Source of the DNA: Acidobacteriota bacterium
Lineage (GTDB): Bacteria > Acidobacteriota > Aminicenantia > Aminicenantales > Saccharicenantaceae
NCBI GenBank assembly: GCA_029553365.1
Contig: JAKPCG010000177.1
Coordinates: 1 to 48,035 of the forward strand
DNA: 48,035 bases
Direction of reading: 5' to 3'
The notes beneath the pieces were generated by a model. The model was not told where the DNA came from and searched no databases. It saw only the letters and a program-made list of their open reading frames with translations. The position numbers were made by a program, and so were the translations under genes. This document shows, in pieces, positions 18,351-27,464 of this stretch (its first letter is position 1; the number at the start of each line of letters is the position of its first letter).

Positions 18351-19685
18351 TCACCCCCGGCGAACCTTAAAAACTACCGGGGTACCGTTTAACTTAAAGT
18401 TTTTCCTGAAGCTATCGGCCAGGAATTTTTCATAGGCCGGGCTCAGCTGGCTTTGACTATGGCCGAACAGAATAAAAACCGGCGGCCTCACTCCCTTCTG
18501 AACCAGATATTTAATTTTAAGGGGTGAACCATCCCGACCACGGGGAGGGTACTGGCGGGAAAATTTCTCCCAGAACTGGTTGAGAAGGCGAGTCTCAATT
18601 GTTCTTGAAGCTGCCTGATAAACCTCTTCTGCCAGATCCAGTATTCTAACGACTCTCTGTCCGGTCAGGGCAGAAATAAAAATGAGCGGAGCATAGTCAA
18701 CAAAGTGTAGCCTGTCCAAAACATATTGTTTTATTTCAGCCGGATTGACTTTTGATTTTTCAACCAGGTCCCATTTATTGAGGGCTATAATCAGCGGTTT
18801 ACCTGACTCAAAGGCCAGGCTGGCGATTCTGGCATCCTGCCTGGTAGGAAATTCCTGAACATCCATGACCAAGCAGATGACATCAGCCTCTTTGATATTC
18901 TTTTCTGCCCTGATAATTCCGGCTTTTTCCCTTGAATCCCTGGTCCCACTGAATTTTCTAATGCCAGCTGTATCGATCAGACAATAGGTCTTCTTGTTTC
19001 TGGTAATCAGAGTATCAATGCTGTCTCTGGTAGTTCCAGGGATTTCGCTGACCAGAAGTCTTTCCTCTCCACAGAGGCGATTGATGAGCGATGATTTCCC
19101 GACATTAATCCGACCGACAATGGCTATCCTTAAAATATTTTCCTCACTCGCTTTGTCTTTTTTAACCTCAGGACGAGCGGGAAGAAGAGCCAGGATTTTT
19201 TCCTGCAGCAAATCAAGATTAATTTTATGTTCAGCCGATATCGTCAGCAATTCCTCCTGGCCCAGCCGATAAAAATCAGACAGATCAGGTTGACGATGAA
19301 GACTGTCTATTTTATTGACCACAGCCAGAACCGGCCGGTTGAGTTTTTTCAGCTGGATAAAAAGCTCCTCTTCTCCCCTCGACAAGGAACGCTGGCCATC
19401 AGCCAGGAAAATTAGCACGTCACCTGTTCTGGCTGCTTCCAGAGCCTTGTCCCGAACCCTGATAGAAATAGGATCCTTCTCATCACCAGCGAAGCCACCC
19501 GTATCCACCAGAAGATATTCCCGACCTCCTTGCTTGACCACCCCGGTTACCAGATCTCTGGTCATACCGGGCAGAGAGTGGACCAGAGCTTTGTGCTGGC
19601 CAAGTAACCTGTTAAAAAGAGTAGACTTGCCCACATTGGGGTAGCCCAGAATAACCACTTGTGGTAGTTTATTGATCCTGGTCAT
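18351..19685 (-). CDS. der: Ribosome biogenesis GTPase Der (EngA)
   Basis: Two tandem G domains: GYPNVGKSTLFNRLLG / DTGG / NKID and GRINVGKSSLINRLCG / DTAGIR / NKWD; KH-like C-terminus. Confidence 0.97.
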   Translation of the reverse strand: MTRINKLPQVVILGYPNVGKSTLFNRLLGQHKALVHSLPGMTRDLVTGVVKQGGREYLLVDTGGFAGDEKDPISIRVRDKALEAARTGDVLIFLADGQRSLSRGEEELFIQLKKLNRPVLAVVNKIDSLHRQPDLSDFYRLGQEELLTISAEHKINLDLLQEKILALLPARPEVKKDKASEENILRIAIVGRINVGKSSLINRLCGEERLLVSEIPGTTRDSIDTLITRNKKTYCLIDTAGIRKFSGTRDSREKAGIIRAEKNIKEADVICLVMDVQEFPTRQDARIASLAFESGKPLIIALNKWDLVEKSKVNPAEIKQYVLDRLHFVDYAPLIFISALTGQRVVRILDLAEEVYQAASRTIETRLLNQFWEKFSRQYPPRGRDGSPLKIKYLVQKGVRPPVFILFGHSQSQLSPAYEKFLADSFRKNFKLNGTPVVFKVRRG

Positions 19686-19702
19686 AGACTTGCCTGGCCG
19701 GT

Positions 19703-20293
19703 TTAACGGGCAATTAAGGAATAATCCGGCACAAAAGGATTAGAGAGGTCAACATGTCCGCCCAGTGTTTCCCGTTCGTTGCCTTCAATAAGCAGACTGA
19801 CCTTTTTAATCGATTTAAAATTATAAGTCAACGAATCAACAATCGAATAAACAACCGCCATTTCTCCTGACGATCCATAAAAGTTAGCCTCCGTCACCTG
19901 CCTGGAAAGATCGACATAGGCCAGGCCGTCAGCGGTGACAAATAATTGTCTTAACCTGGTGTTCTCCGGGATGACCGCCATCAGTCCGGTTTGCGGGCCT
20001 TTGATCAGTTCTTCTACTACCGCCCGGGCCTCACCATTGAGATCCGATTCCGGTATTTGCCGCTCTTCAGCATGCAGCAGGCCATCACTTTCTGACAGAA
20101 AAAATAGCGTTACCGGTTTCATTTTTATTTCAGCGGTTCTACCGGCCACCTGCTCGGTTCCAGCTGGTCGGCCTTCATGCTTTATCTTTTCTTTCCGATT
20201 GCCAAACAAAAATATCAGAATAAGAACAATCAGAATTACCAGCAAAATCAGCATAATTCTGAGCTTCTTTTTTTTATGCTTATTGTTTCTCAT
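19703..20293 (-). CDS. GerMN-domain protein, membrane anchored
   Basis: N-terminal TM; VTLFFLSESDGLLHAEERQIPES...VEELIKGPQTGLMAVIPENTRLRQLFV...AYVDLSRQV. Confidence 0.85.
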   Translation of the reverse strand: MRNNKHKKKKLRIMLILLVILIVLILIFLFGNRKEKIKHEGRPAGTEQVAGRTAEIKMKPVTLFFLSESDGLLHAEERQIPESDLNGEARAVVEELIKGPQTGLMAVIPENTRLRQLFVTADGLAYVDLSRQVTEANFYGSSGEMAVVYSIVDSLTYNFKSIKKVSLLIEGNERETLGGHVDLSNPFVPDYSLIAR

Positions 20294-21528
20294 GGCTTTT
20301 CATACAAATCGAAATACCCACTCAGACCGCGATAAATTGCTTCTGCCACCTGAGTTTGAAAATCTTCCGACTGCAGTTTTTTCTCTTCTTCCGGGTTGGT
20401 TATAAAAGCAATTTCCACCAGGATAGCCGGACAGGCTACCCCGGCCAGGACCTTAAAAGGAGCCTGTTTGATGCCGCGATTCTGGGTACTCAAAAACTGA
20501 TTGAGCTGATTCTGAACAAACTCAGCCAGCTGGCTGCTCTGTTTGATATAGATTGATTGAGCCATATCCCAGAGGATCAACTTAAGATCATCAAAATCCT
20601 GTTCTCCCAGCCGATTTTCCAGCTCACCAGAATTATTTTCAAAGTAAGCCAGGCGCCGTGCTTCCTCATCAGTTGCATTGAGACTTAAAAAATAAGTTTC
20701 TGAGCCACGGGCATTGGTCCGCCTGGAACCATTGGCATGAATACTGATAAAAACATCGGCCTTATTATTGTTGGCGACCGCTGCCCGGCGGTCGAGGGCC
20801 ACCACCACATCAGAATCTCTGGTCATAACTACCCGGTATTTAAGCTCCCCTTCAATTCTCTCCTTGAGCTTTTTAGCCACCGCCAGAGTAACATCTTTTT
20901 CCAGAGTTCCATAATTGCCTTTAGCGCCAGCTTCGATCCCCCCATGTCCGGGATCAATCACAATAGTTTTTACGCCTTTTGGGCGGGGACGGCCGGAAAT
21001 TACTTCCTGGCTGACCCGTTCAGCCGGCGGGCTGCTAGCTCCAGAAGAACTTTCATTATTCCGGGAAGGCGAAGTTTTAGCCACAGTTTCAGCTGGCTGG
21101 CTTTCTCTGGCTGTGCCCATATTTTTCAGCTTGAAATTGAGTGTGAGCTCAAAAGGATTCTTTCGAGCAGATGAGGTAAAAGAAAAGTCAGGTGAACCAG
21201 TCTTGATTATCAGCAAATAAGCCTCAGGCGATTTAGCCAGGTCGATCGATTTAATGATCTGACTGGTAAAAGGAGATTTCTCCAGCTTCAAACCATTCAA
21301 AGCTCTAAAGGTGATAATTAAAGAGTCCGAAGATTTCTTCAGATTATAGGCAAGGTTAGAACTTCCACTTATCCTCACCACACTGGCCTGGGAGGAATCC
21401 TCCACAGTCACTTTGATGACCGGAATAGTTTTAGCAGCAGCCGGGGCTCCTTTGAGAGGAAAGCCCTGAGTGCTAACCAGAATCAAACTAATGGCGATGG
21501 TTGCAAAAATTTTTATGAATCTGGACAT
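20290..21528 (-). CDS. N-acetylmuramoyl-L-alanine amidase (AMIN + Amidase_3)
   Basis: IVIDPGHGGIEAGAKGNYGTLEKDVTLAVAKKLKE, DVFISIHANGS, CPAILVEIAFITNPEEE. Start placed at 21528 (MSRFIKIFATIAISL) because the longer ORF to 21606 runs into the tmRNA gene. Confidence 0.93.
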   Translation of the reverse strand: MSRFIKIFATIAISLILVSTQGFPLKGAPAAAKTIPVIKVTVEDSSQASVVRISGSSNLAYNLKKSSDSLIITFRALNGLKLEKSPFTSQIIKSIDLAKSPEAYLLIIKTGSPDFSFTSSARKNPFELTLNFKLKNMGTARESQPAETVAKTSPSRNNESSSGASSPPAERVSQEVISGRPRPKGVKTIVIDPGHGGIEAGAKGNYGTLEKDVTLAVAKKLKERIEGELKYRVVMTRDSDVVVALDRRAAVANNNKADVFISIHANGSRRTNARGSETYFLSLNATDEEARRLAYFENNSGELENRLGEQDFDDLKLILWDMAQSIYIKQSSQLAEFVQNQLNQFLSTQNRGIKQAPFKVLAGVACPAILVEIAFITNPEEEKKLQSEDFQTQVAEAIYRGLSGYFDLYEKP

Positions 21529-21561
21529 TATTTTGTCTATCAATTCACCTTTATAAAAAAA

Positions 21562-21913
21562 TGGTGGAGGCGGCGGGAATCGAACCCGCGTCCGGAGGCA
21601 TTCCACAGTCAGCCTCTACAGGCTTATCCTCTTCCTTGTATCTTGTTGAGCGATTCTCGAAGAGGAAGAGCATCACTCAACCAGCTCAAGAGTTAGTTCA
21701 TCCGGCGAGCCCTGAGCACGCCCGCCAGACTATCCTGCTCAACGGCGTCTCGACCAGCCCGCAGGAAGAGCTGGCGGAGACGGCTGCACTTTCTATCAGG
21801 CAGCGACTGCAACAGGTTCTGCAGTTAATTTTTTCCCACCTGTTTAACGAGGTTGATGGGACCTCGGCCTGCAGCTTCTGCTTCACTACCTCCGTCGAGT
21901 CCATTTCGCCCCC
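21562..21913 (-). ncRNA. ssrA: Transfer-messenger RNA (tmRNA), encoded CCA
   Basis: 5' GGGGGCGAAATGGACTCGACGG and 3' GACGCGGGTTCGATTCCCGCCGCCTCCACCA. The 7-bp acceptor GGGGGCG/CGCCTCC contains a G3-U70 wobble. AGGCCGAGG...CCTCG...AAAAAATTAACTGCA precedes the tag ORF. Confidence 0.95.
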
Positions 21914-21922
21914 GACAATTAG

Positions 21923-21952
21923 ATTATAGGAGAGAGCCTCCACTATTGTCAA
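21923..21952 (-). promoter_or_regulatory. tmRNA promoter
   Basis: Minus strand TTGACA-18 nt-TATAAT, directly upstream of the tmRNA 5' end. Confidence 0.85.
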
Positions 21953-21998
21953 TTAAAAGCAGGCTGCCGAACCGGCTCAGCCCTGAGGAATTAATATC

Positions 21999-23063
21999 TT
22001 AACTGGTCAGCGGCAAGGCGACATAGAAGGTCACCCATTTCCCCTGTTCTGATTCAAACCAGATCCGTCCTTTGTGGCTGTCAACTATCTTTTTGCAGAT
22101 ATAAAGTCCGAGACCGGAACCCTTGACTCCTTCTGTTCCGGGCTGTTTTAACCTTTCAAATTTCCTGAAAAGGCGCTGTCCATCCTCGGGTCTTATCCCC
22201 ACCCCCTCATTGTAGACAGAAAAAATCATTTCATTATCTTTCTTTTCCAGGCCAAGTTTGACTTCTGTACCTTCATATCCATACTTGATAGCATTGTTGA
22301 TAAGATTCCTGACCAGAATCTTCAACAGTCGTGGATCGCCGGTAATCTTGATGTCCTCCTGAAAATTTTTGGTAACCTTCATTTTCTTGCCATTGTCAGC
22401 TACTTCAGGCAGGTTGAGTACATCATCAACCACATCTTTGGCGAAATAGATTTCTTCTTTGAAGGCTGCCAGCTGATCCAGTTCCATTTTCGACAGATCT
22501 AAATAGCTGCGGATAATATCTTCAAGATATTCGCAGTTGCGGATAATTGTCTCCAGAATTTTCATCTGCTCTGGAGATAGCTGGCCAAAATAACCCTTGT
22601 AAAGCGTGGAGGCAGTGGTGTGAAGAGCAGAAAGCGGGCTTTTCAATTCGTGAGAGACAATAGCCATCAGGTCAAGCATATTGCGCTCTTTACCAGCCCG
22701 CGCCTCGAGCGCATTTTTGATGACCTCTCTCATTTCCTCCGGGGTAAAAGGCTTCGGAATATAATCGAAAGCTCCATTTTTCAAGGCTTCACGAGCTGTA
22801 TCAACGCTGGCATAACCGGTAAAAATGATCACCGTGGTATCCGGCCTGACCTTTCTCAACCTGGCCAGCACTTCCATGCCGCCAATTCCAGGCATTTTTA
22901 AATCAGTAACCACAATGTCATAATCTCCATTAATAGCTTTGCTCAGACCTTCTTCCCCAGATTGGGCGGTATCTATCTCATAATCTGAGCTGGCAAAAAT
23001 CCGCCGGCAACTGCGCAGGACGATTTCCTCGTCATCAATAAAGAGAATCCTTGGTTTGCTCAT
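21999..23063 (-). CDS. Hybrid protein: N-terminal receiver (REC) + histidine kinase (HisKA-HATPase)
   Basis: ILFIDDEEIVLRSCRRI...VVTDLKMPGIGGMEVL...FTGYASVDTAREALKNGAFDYIPKPF; IVSHELKSPLSALHTTAS; NLINNAIKYGYEGTEV; GSGLGLYICKKIV. Confidence 0.95.
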   Translation of the reverse strand: MSKPRILFIDDEEIVLRSCRRIFASSDYEIDTAQSGEEGLSKAINGDYDIVVTDLKMPGIGGMEVLARLRKVRPDTTVIIFTGYASVDTAREALKNGAFDYIPKPFTPEEMREVIKNALEARAGKERNMLDLMAIVSHELKSPLSALHTTASTLYKGYFGQLSPEQMKILETIIRNCEYLEDIIRSYLDLSKMELDQLAAFKEEIYFAKDVVDDVLNLPEVADNGKKMKVTKNFQEDIKITGDPRLLKILVRNLINNAIKYGYEGTEVKLGLEKKDNEMIFSVYNEGVGIRPEDGQRLFRKFERLKQPGTEGVKGSGLGLYICKKIVDSHKGRIWFESEQGKWVTFYVALPLTS

Positions 23064-23082
23064 GTCTTTTCTCCTTCCGGTT

Positions 23083-25026
23083 CTAATCCACCGGCAATCT
23101 TATAATGAACTCTGTTCCCTCGCCGACTTTGCTCTTCACATCAATCGTACCATTATGTCGCTTGATGGCTCCATAAGCCATGGCCAGCCCCAGACCTGTA
23201 CCTTTACCTTTTTCCTTGGTGGTGAAAAACGGTTCAAAAATCCGCTGCAGATTTTCCTCGCTTATCCCCACACCGGTATCAGCCACTCTTATTATAACCT
23301 CCCCCGCCTCGGAATCATACGAGGTTGAAATGGTCAGCTGACCGCCCTGGGGCATAGCATCAGCGGCGTTAACGGCCAGATTATTGATAACTGACCGGAA
23401 TTCGTCAGCATCAATTCTAACCTCAGGCAAATTCTGATCAAGGTTTTTGACAATCTTAATATTCTGGAAACTGACGTGATTTTCTAAAATCTGCAGGGTC
23501 TCTTCAATGAGAGTATTAAGATCAACACTGACCTTTTCTGGTTTGTAGTCGCGGGCAAAATCCAGCAGACCCCTGACTATCTTACGACAGCGCAGAGTTT
23601 CTTCCGTAATGACTTTTAAATCTTCCTCGTAGGGAGTGCCCTTCAGCTCTTCCAGCAGCAGGCTGCTATAGGTCAGGATTCCAGTCAGCGGATTGTTGAT
23701 TTCATGGGCGATGCCTGCCGCCAGCCGTCCGATTGAGGCTAATTTTTCTGACCGCAAAATTGTCTTCTCGGCCAGTTCTTTTAAACGGTTATCTCTTTCT
23801 TCTATAGCTTTAACCATGGCATTAAAAGATTCTTCTACTTCTCTTATCTCCTCGCTTTCTTTAGGTGAGATATCTATCAGGTGATAATTTCCCCTGGCCA
23901 CTTCGGCGGTCAACTTTATCATTCTATTTATAGGTCGGGTATAGACATTGACCAGATAGGTGGAAATATAAATGGCGATCCCGGTCATCAGGAAAATCAG
24001 GACAAAATACAAGATAGTGGTCTGTCGCAGGATCTGATCAAATTTAGACTGAAGAATACCGACATATAGCATGCCGACTGGCTGACCTTCGATATCGCGC
24101 AGCAGAGTATAACCGGAAAGATAATAATCATTGACCACAAACGCCCGGCCGAGCCAATCCTTTCCCTGCTCAAAAACCTGGTGATAGACTTCCTCTGAGA
24201 CAATCGTCCCGACTGCTCTTTTCCCATCTTTGTCCAGGACATTGGTCGCCACCCGGACATCTTCCAGAAAAATGGTGGTGGTTCCAACGTCTTTGCCTTT
24301 TATTTTCTCTTCTTTAAAGATGAACCTTCTAAAACGGTCAACAAAACGTTCGTTATTGTTAAGCAACACAGCTGCATAGAGAACCCCGACCAGTCTATTT
24401 CTCTGAAATATCGGCACCACTGTTTTAAGGACCAGAGCTCTTTCCTCGACCTCCCGACGCATGGTCCTGGCCCGTGGGGTCGGAATAATATTTATCAGCG
24501 TTCTCTCGGCCAGATCAGGCCCTTCATTTTTTATATTTTCATAGCCAAGGATACCTGTGCCAGCAGCGGGTTTTTTGTTTTTTAGAACCCATTGAATAAA
24601 TTTATAATGAATAACACTGTCCCCATAAGCCTCAAAGTTGTTAGCTCGAACCAGAATAGTACCGTCGGGCTTAACCACATTGACAATATCGAAGCCGAAT
24701 TCTTCTTTGATCTGGACAAGTTTCTCATAGAGATATTCTCTATTGCCGGCGGCTGTGGCATTGACTATCTCTGAAGTCCTGGACAGATACTCCACTATTT
24801 TTGCCCTGGTATTGATTTCTTCCTGATAAAGATCGTTAATAGCCTTCAAGCTGTTGCGCAGATTATCATAGGCTTCTCTGATGACGTTGCGGTTAATTGA
24901 GTTGATACCAATATAAATAGAAAGAGCACCCATCAGGAAAACAATAGTCAGAAGGCCGGTGATCAGCTTGAAACGCAAACTGGATCTTAAGGCAGAAGTC
25001 TTGCTCAGGAATTCCTTAAGATCCAT
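23083..25026 (-). CDS. Membrane histidine kinase with extracytoplasmic Cache-like sensor, HAMP, HisKA, HATPase
   Basis: TM-sensor-TM; [18 protein letters not shown] (HAMP); [57 protein letters not shown]. Confidence 0.95.
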   Translation of the reverse strand: MDLKEFLSKTSALRSSLRFKLITGLLTIVFLMGALSIYIGINSINRNVIREAYDNLRNSLKAINDLYQEEINTRAKIVEYLSRTSEIVNATAAGNREYLYEKLVQIKEEFGFDIVNVVKPDGTILVRANNFEAYGDSVIHYKFIQWVLKNKKPAAGTGILGYENIKNEGPDLAERTLINIIPTPRARTMRREVEERALVLKTVVPIFQRNRLVGVLYAAVLLNNNERFVDRFRRFIFKEEKIKGKDVGTTTIFLEDVRVATNVLDKDGKRAVGTIVSEEVYHQVFEQGKDWLGRAFVVNDYYLSGYTLLRDIEGQPVGMLYVGILQSKFDQILRQTTILYFVLIFLMTGIAIYISTYLVNVYTRPINRMIKLTAEVARGNYHLIDISPKESEEIREVEESFNAMVKAIEERDNRLKELAEKTILRSEKLASIGRLAAGIAHEINNPLTGILTYSSLLLEELKGTPYEEDLKVITEETLRCRKIVRGLLDFARDYKPEKVSVDLNTLIEETLQILENHVSFQNIKIVKNLDQNLPEVRIDADEFRSVINNLAVNAADAMPQGGQLTISTSYDSEAGEVIIRVADTGVGISEENLQRIFEPFFTTKEKGKGTGLGLAMAYGAIKRHNGTIDVKSKVGEGTEFIIRLPVD

Positions 25027-25027
25027 G

Positions 25028-25438
25028 TTATTTTTTGAGGTTTTTCTCTATCTTTTCCAATAGCTCGTCAGGGTCAACCGGTTTATTCAGAAACTCATTG
25101 CGGCCAGGTAAAAAGCTCTCTTCCTGATCAAGAGAAAATCTGGAGTTAGTCACCTGGTCAATAGCGGTCAGGATAATGATGGGAATATCCCTAAAATCTT
25201 TAAATCTGGAATCTGGGCGATCACTTCTGATTTTATAAATAGCTTCAAAGCCAGCTGTGTCTGTTTCCATCATAACATCCATAATGACCAGGTCCGGTTT
25301 CGTTTCCAGCAATTTTTTCAAACCTTCTGCCCCGCTATAAGCAACCACCACCTCATAGCCTTTAAGACTTAAGATCTGACTTAAGGTGCCGGTCAGGTCA
25401 CGGTCGTCATCAACCAGTAGTATTCTGGCCATGGTCAT
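25028..25438 (-). CDS. Stand-alone receiver-domain response regulator
   Basis: ARILLVDDDRDLTGTLSQIL...DLVIMDVMMETDTAGFEAIYKIR...PIIILTAIDQ...EFLNKPVDPDELLEKIE; no output domain. Confidence 0.93.
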   Translation of the reverse strand: MTMARILLVDDDRDLTGTLSQILSLKGYEVVVAYSGAEGLKKLLETKPDLVIMDVMMETDTAGFEAIYKIRSDRPDSRFKDFRDIPIIILTAIDQVTNSRFSLDQEESFLPGRNEFLNKPVDPDELLEKIEKNLKK

Positions 25439-25995
25439 TTCCTCCCGGGAAGAAGGCGGTCATCTTCCTCGCCCAGAAGTTTATATATAACCCGGTTGCT
25501 TTCCAGAATTTTTGACTGTCGGTACATATCAACCGGAAACTCCATTTGTTTGAGCTCGACCGGTGCCACTTTCTTGTCAACCAGGCCCAGGGCCAGCGCC
25601 ACCCCGAAAATAATGGCTTCCGGTCGAGGCGGACAGCCCGGGATAAAATAATTGACAGGAATGGCTTTATCCCCGCCACCGGTCACGTTGTAAGTATCAT
25701 ACCAGCATCCCCCGCCGATAGCACAGGAGCCGACAGCAAAGACCAGCTTCGGGGCCGGCACCGCCTGATAGGCTTTCTTGACCAGAGGCAACGTCGGTCT
25801 GGTCACCGCCCCCGAGAGTAGAATAGCATCAGCATGACGGGGAGAAGCAACCAGCCTGATACCGAATCTCTCCACATCATAATAGGGCGTTAAAACATTG
25901 AGGATTTCTATGTCGCAGCCATTGCAGGCTCCGCTGTTGCAATGATAAACCCAGACCGAGCGGCGAAAAGCTTTTTCCGTTAGTCTTTTCCACAT
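25435..25995 (-). CDS. Group-4 [NiFe] hydrogenase small subunit (NuoB/HycG/HyfI-like)
   Basis: SGACNGCDIEILNVLTPYYDVERFGI, FAVGSCAIGGG, NYFIPGCPPRPEAII. Confidence 0.93.
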   Translation of the reverse strand: MWKRLTEKAFRRSVWVYHCNSGACNGCDIEILNVLTPYYDVERFGIRLVASPRHADAILLSGAVTRPTLPLVKKAYQAVPAPKLVFAVGSCAIGGGCWYDTYNVTGGGDKAIPVNYFIPGCPPRPEAIIFGVALALGLVDKKVAPVELKQMEFPVDMYRQSKILESNRVIYKLLGEEDDRLLPGRK

Positions 25996-26543
25996 GGCGA
26001 TTTCTCCAGTTTTTCAGGACGTCGATAAGTAGCCGTTTTTTCCAGAAGCTCGGGTTCCAATTCAGGCGTTGATTGCCTTATGACTTTTCTGGCTTCCAGG
26101 CTATCATAACGGTAGCCAAGCATTTGCAGCTTATCGAGGGCATTCTTTATTTCCAGGTCGAAGCAGCGACCGCAGCGCTGACAGGTCATCATAAACAGCT
26201 CCATAGTCTCTGTTATATCCTGGCGATGATCGGTGGCCAGCTCAAAATTTTCGCTCATGGTAATGGCTTTTTCCGGGCAGAGGTCAGCACATCGACCGCA
26301 ATACGTGCAGCGAGACGAATCATAAAGAAGAATCCTTATTTCCTGACAGATATCACGGAGGAAAATGGTTCTGGCCGGGCAGTTGCTGGCACAGCCGGCA
26401 CAGCCAATACATTTGGTATGATCCCAGACAGGCTGGCCGCGAAAACCGGCAGGAGCCGGCCTGGGCTTATATGGATAACGCAGGGTAACTACCCCTGTCC
26501 TGGAAGGAATGGCCAGTTGTTTGATTTTATTCCAGAGCCACAT
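25980..26543 (-). CDS. 2x[4Fe-4S] ferredoxin subunit (NuoI/HycF/HyfH-like)
   Basis: CIGCAGCASNCPARTIFL, CTYCGRCADLCPEKAITM, plus a C-terminal CQRCGRCFDLEIKNAL resembling the extra C-terminal Cys motif of HycF/HyfH. Confidence 0.93.
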   Translation of the reverse strand: MWLWNKIKQLAIPSRTGVVTLRYPYKPRPAPAGFRGQPVWDHTKCIGCAGCASNCPARTIFLRDICQEIRILLYDSSRCTYCGRCADLCPEKAITMSENFELATDHRQDITETMELFMMTCQRCGRCFDLEIKNALDKLQMLGYRYDSLEARKVIRQSTPELEPELLEKTATYRRPEKLEKSPCGKD

Positions 26544-26564
26544 TTTAACCCCTGCCTTTCATTA

Positions 26565-27464
26565 TCACCAGCCCTTGACCGCACAACCAACCGCTATCAG
26601 GGCTAAAATTAAAAGCAAAGCGTAATATTTTAAAGCCTGGTCTATTCTAAAACGTGGATGAGTCGCTCCGATAAGAGAAATTAAGACGAAGACCACGATA
26701 ATCAGCACTGTTTGCAGGAGCAGACTGAGAAAAAAATTGGCCGGCAAAATAAAACTTAAAAAGGAAGAGATAAGAAGCCAGGCATAAAACATTCTCTTAA
26801 GATTTAAAGTATAACGGAGCAAAGCATAATTGGGTCCGCTATATTCCATATAGGGACCTTCCAGAATTTCAACTTCAGCTTCAGCAATATCAAAAGGCTG
26901 TCTGGCGACAAAAGCCTGAAGAGCCAGAAGATAAACAACCAGCATCAGAAAATAGGAGACACCTCTGCTGACCGCCACGCCTGACACAGCAGCGGTCAAA
27001 GAAAAGCTACTGATTCTTACTGTGCCCAGAATTAAGAGCATGGCCAGAACCGGTTCGAGCATAACCGTGGTCATCATTTCGCGGCTGGCTCCGACCGCAG
27101 CAAAGGGATTCCCACTGGCTAAAGCACCAACCAGCAGACAGAAACCGCTCAGGGTCAAAAAATAAATCAGGGTCATTAAGTCTGACGAATGAGCTAAAAT
27201 ATTGGCCTGACCGGTTAGAGGGATAAGGGCAATAGCCGCCAGCATTGAGCTGAAGGACAGAACAGGTGCCAGAGAGTAGGCCCAGTTCCCGCCGGAATTT
27301 AAATTTTCCTTGCCCAGAAGTTTCAGAAGATCAAGATATGGCTGATATAGCGGTGGACCTTTCCTCGATTGAATCCAGGCGGTTAGCTTTCTCATCACCC
27401 CTTCCAGAAAAGGGGCCAGCAGCAGAAAATAGATTAAATTAATGAAGACAGCCACAACCTTCAT
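26565..27464 (-). CDS. Membrane subunit NuoH/HycD/HyfC-like
   Basis: FLEGVMRKLTAWIQSRKGPPLYQPYLDLLKLLGKE; PFDIAEAEVEILEGPYMEYSGPNYALLRY. Confidence 0.95.
   Translation of the reverse strand: MKVVAVFINLIYFLLLAPFLEGVMRKLTAWIQSRKGPPLYQPYLDLLKLLGKENLNSGGNWAYSLAPVLSFSSMLAAIALIPLTGQANILAHSSDLMTLIYFLTLSGFCLLVGALASGNPFAAVGASREMMTTVMLEPVLAMLLILGTVRISSFSLTAAVSGVAVSRGVSYFLMLVVYLLALQAFVARQPFDIAEAEVEILEGPYMEYSGPNYALLRYTLNLKRMFYAWLLISSFLSFILPANFFLSLLLQTVLIIVVFVLISLIGATHPRFRIDQALKYYALLLILALIAVGCAVKGW

Noticed and set aside
21529-21606. N-terminal extension of the amidase ORF (MECLRTRVRFPPPPPFFYKGELIDKI)
   Set aside because: It is translated from the tmRNA 3' end; the signal-peptide-like start at 21528 is better.
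21561-21952. ORFs 21561..21929 (+) and 21698..21952 (-)
   Set aside because: Both lie in or across the tmRNA gene; the apparent proteins are structural RNA read as codons.
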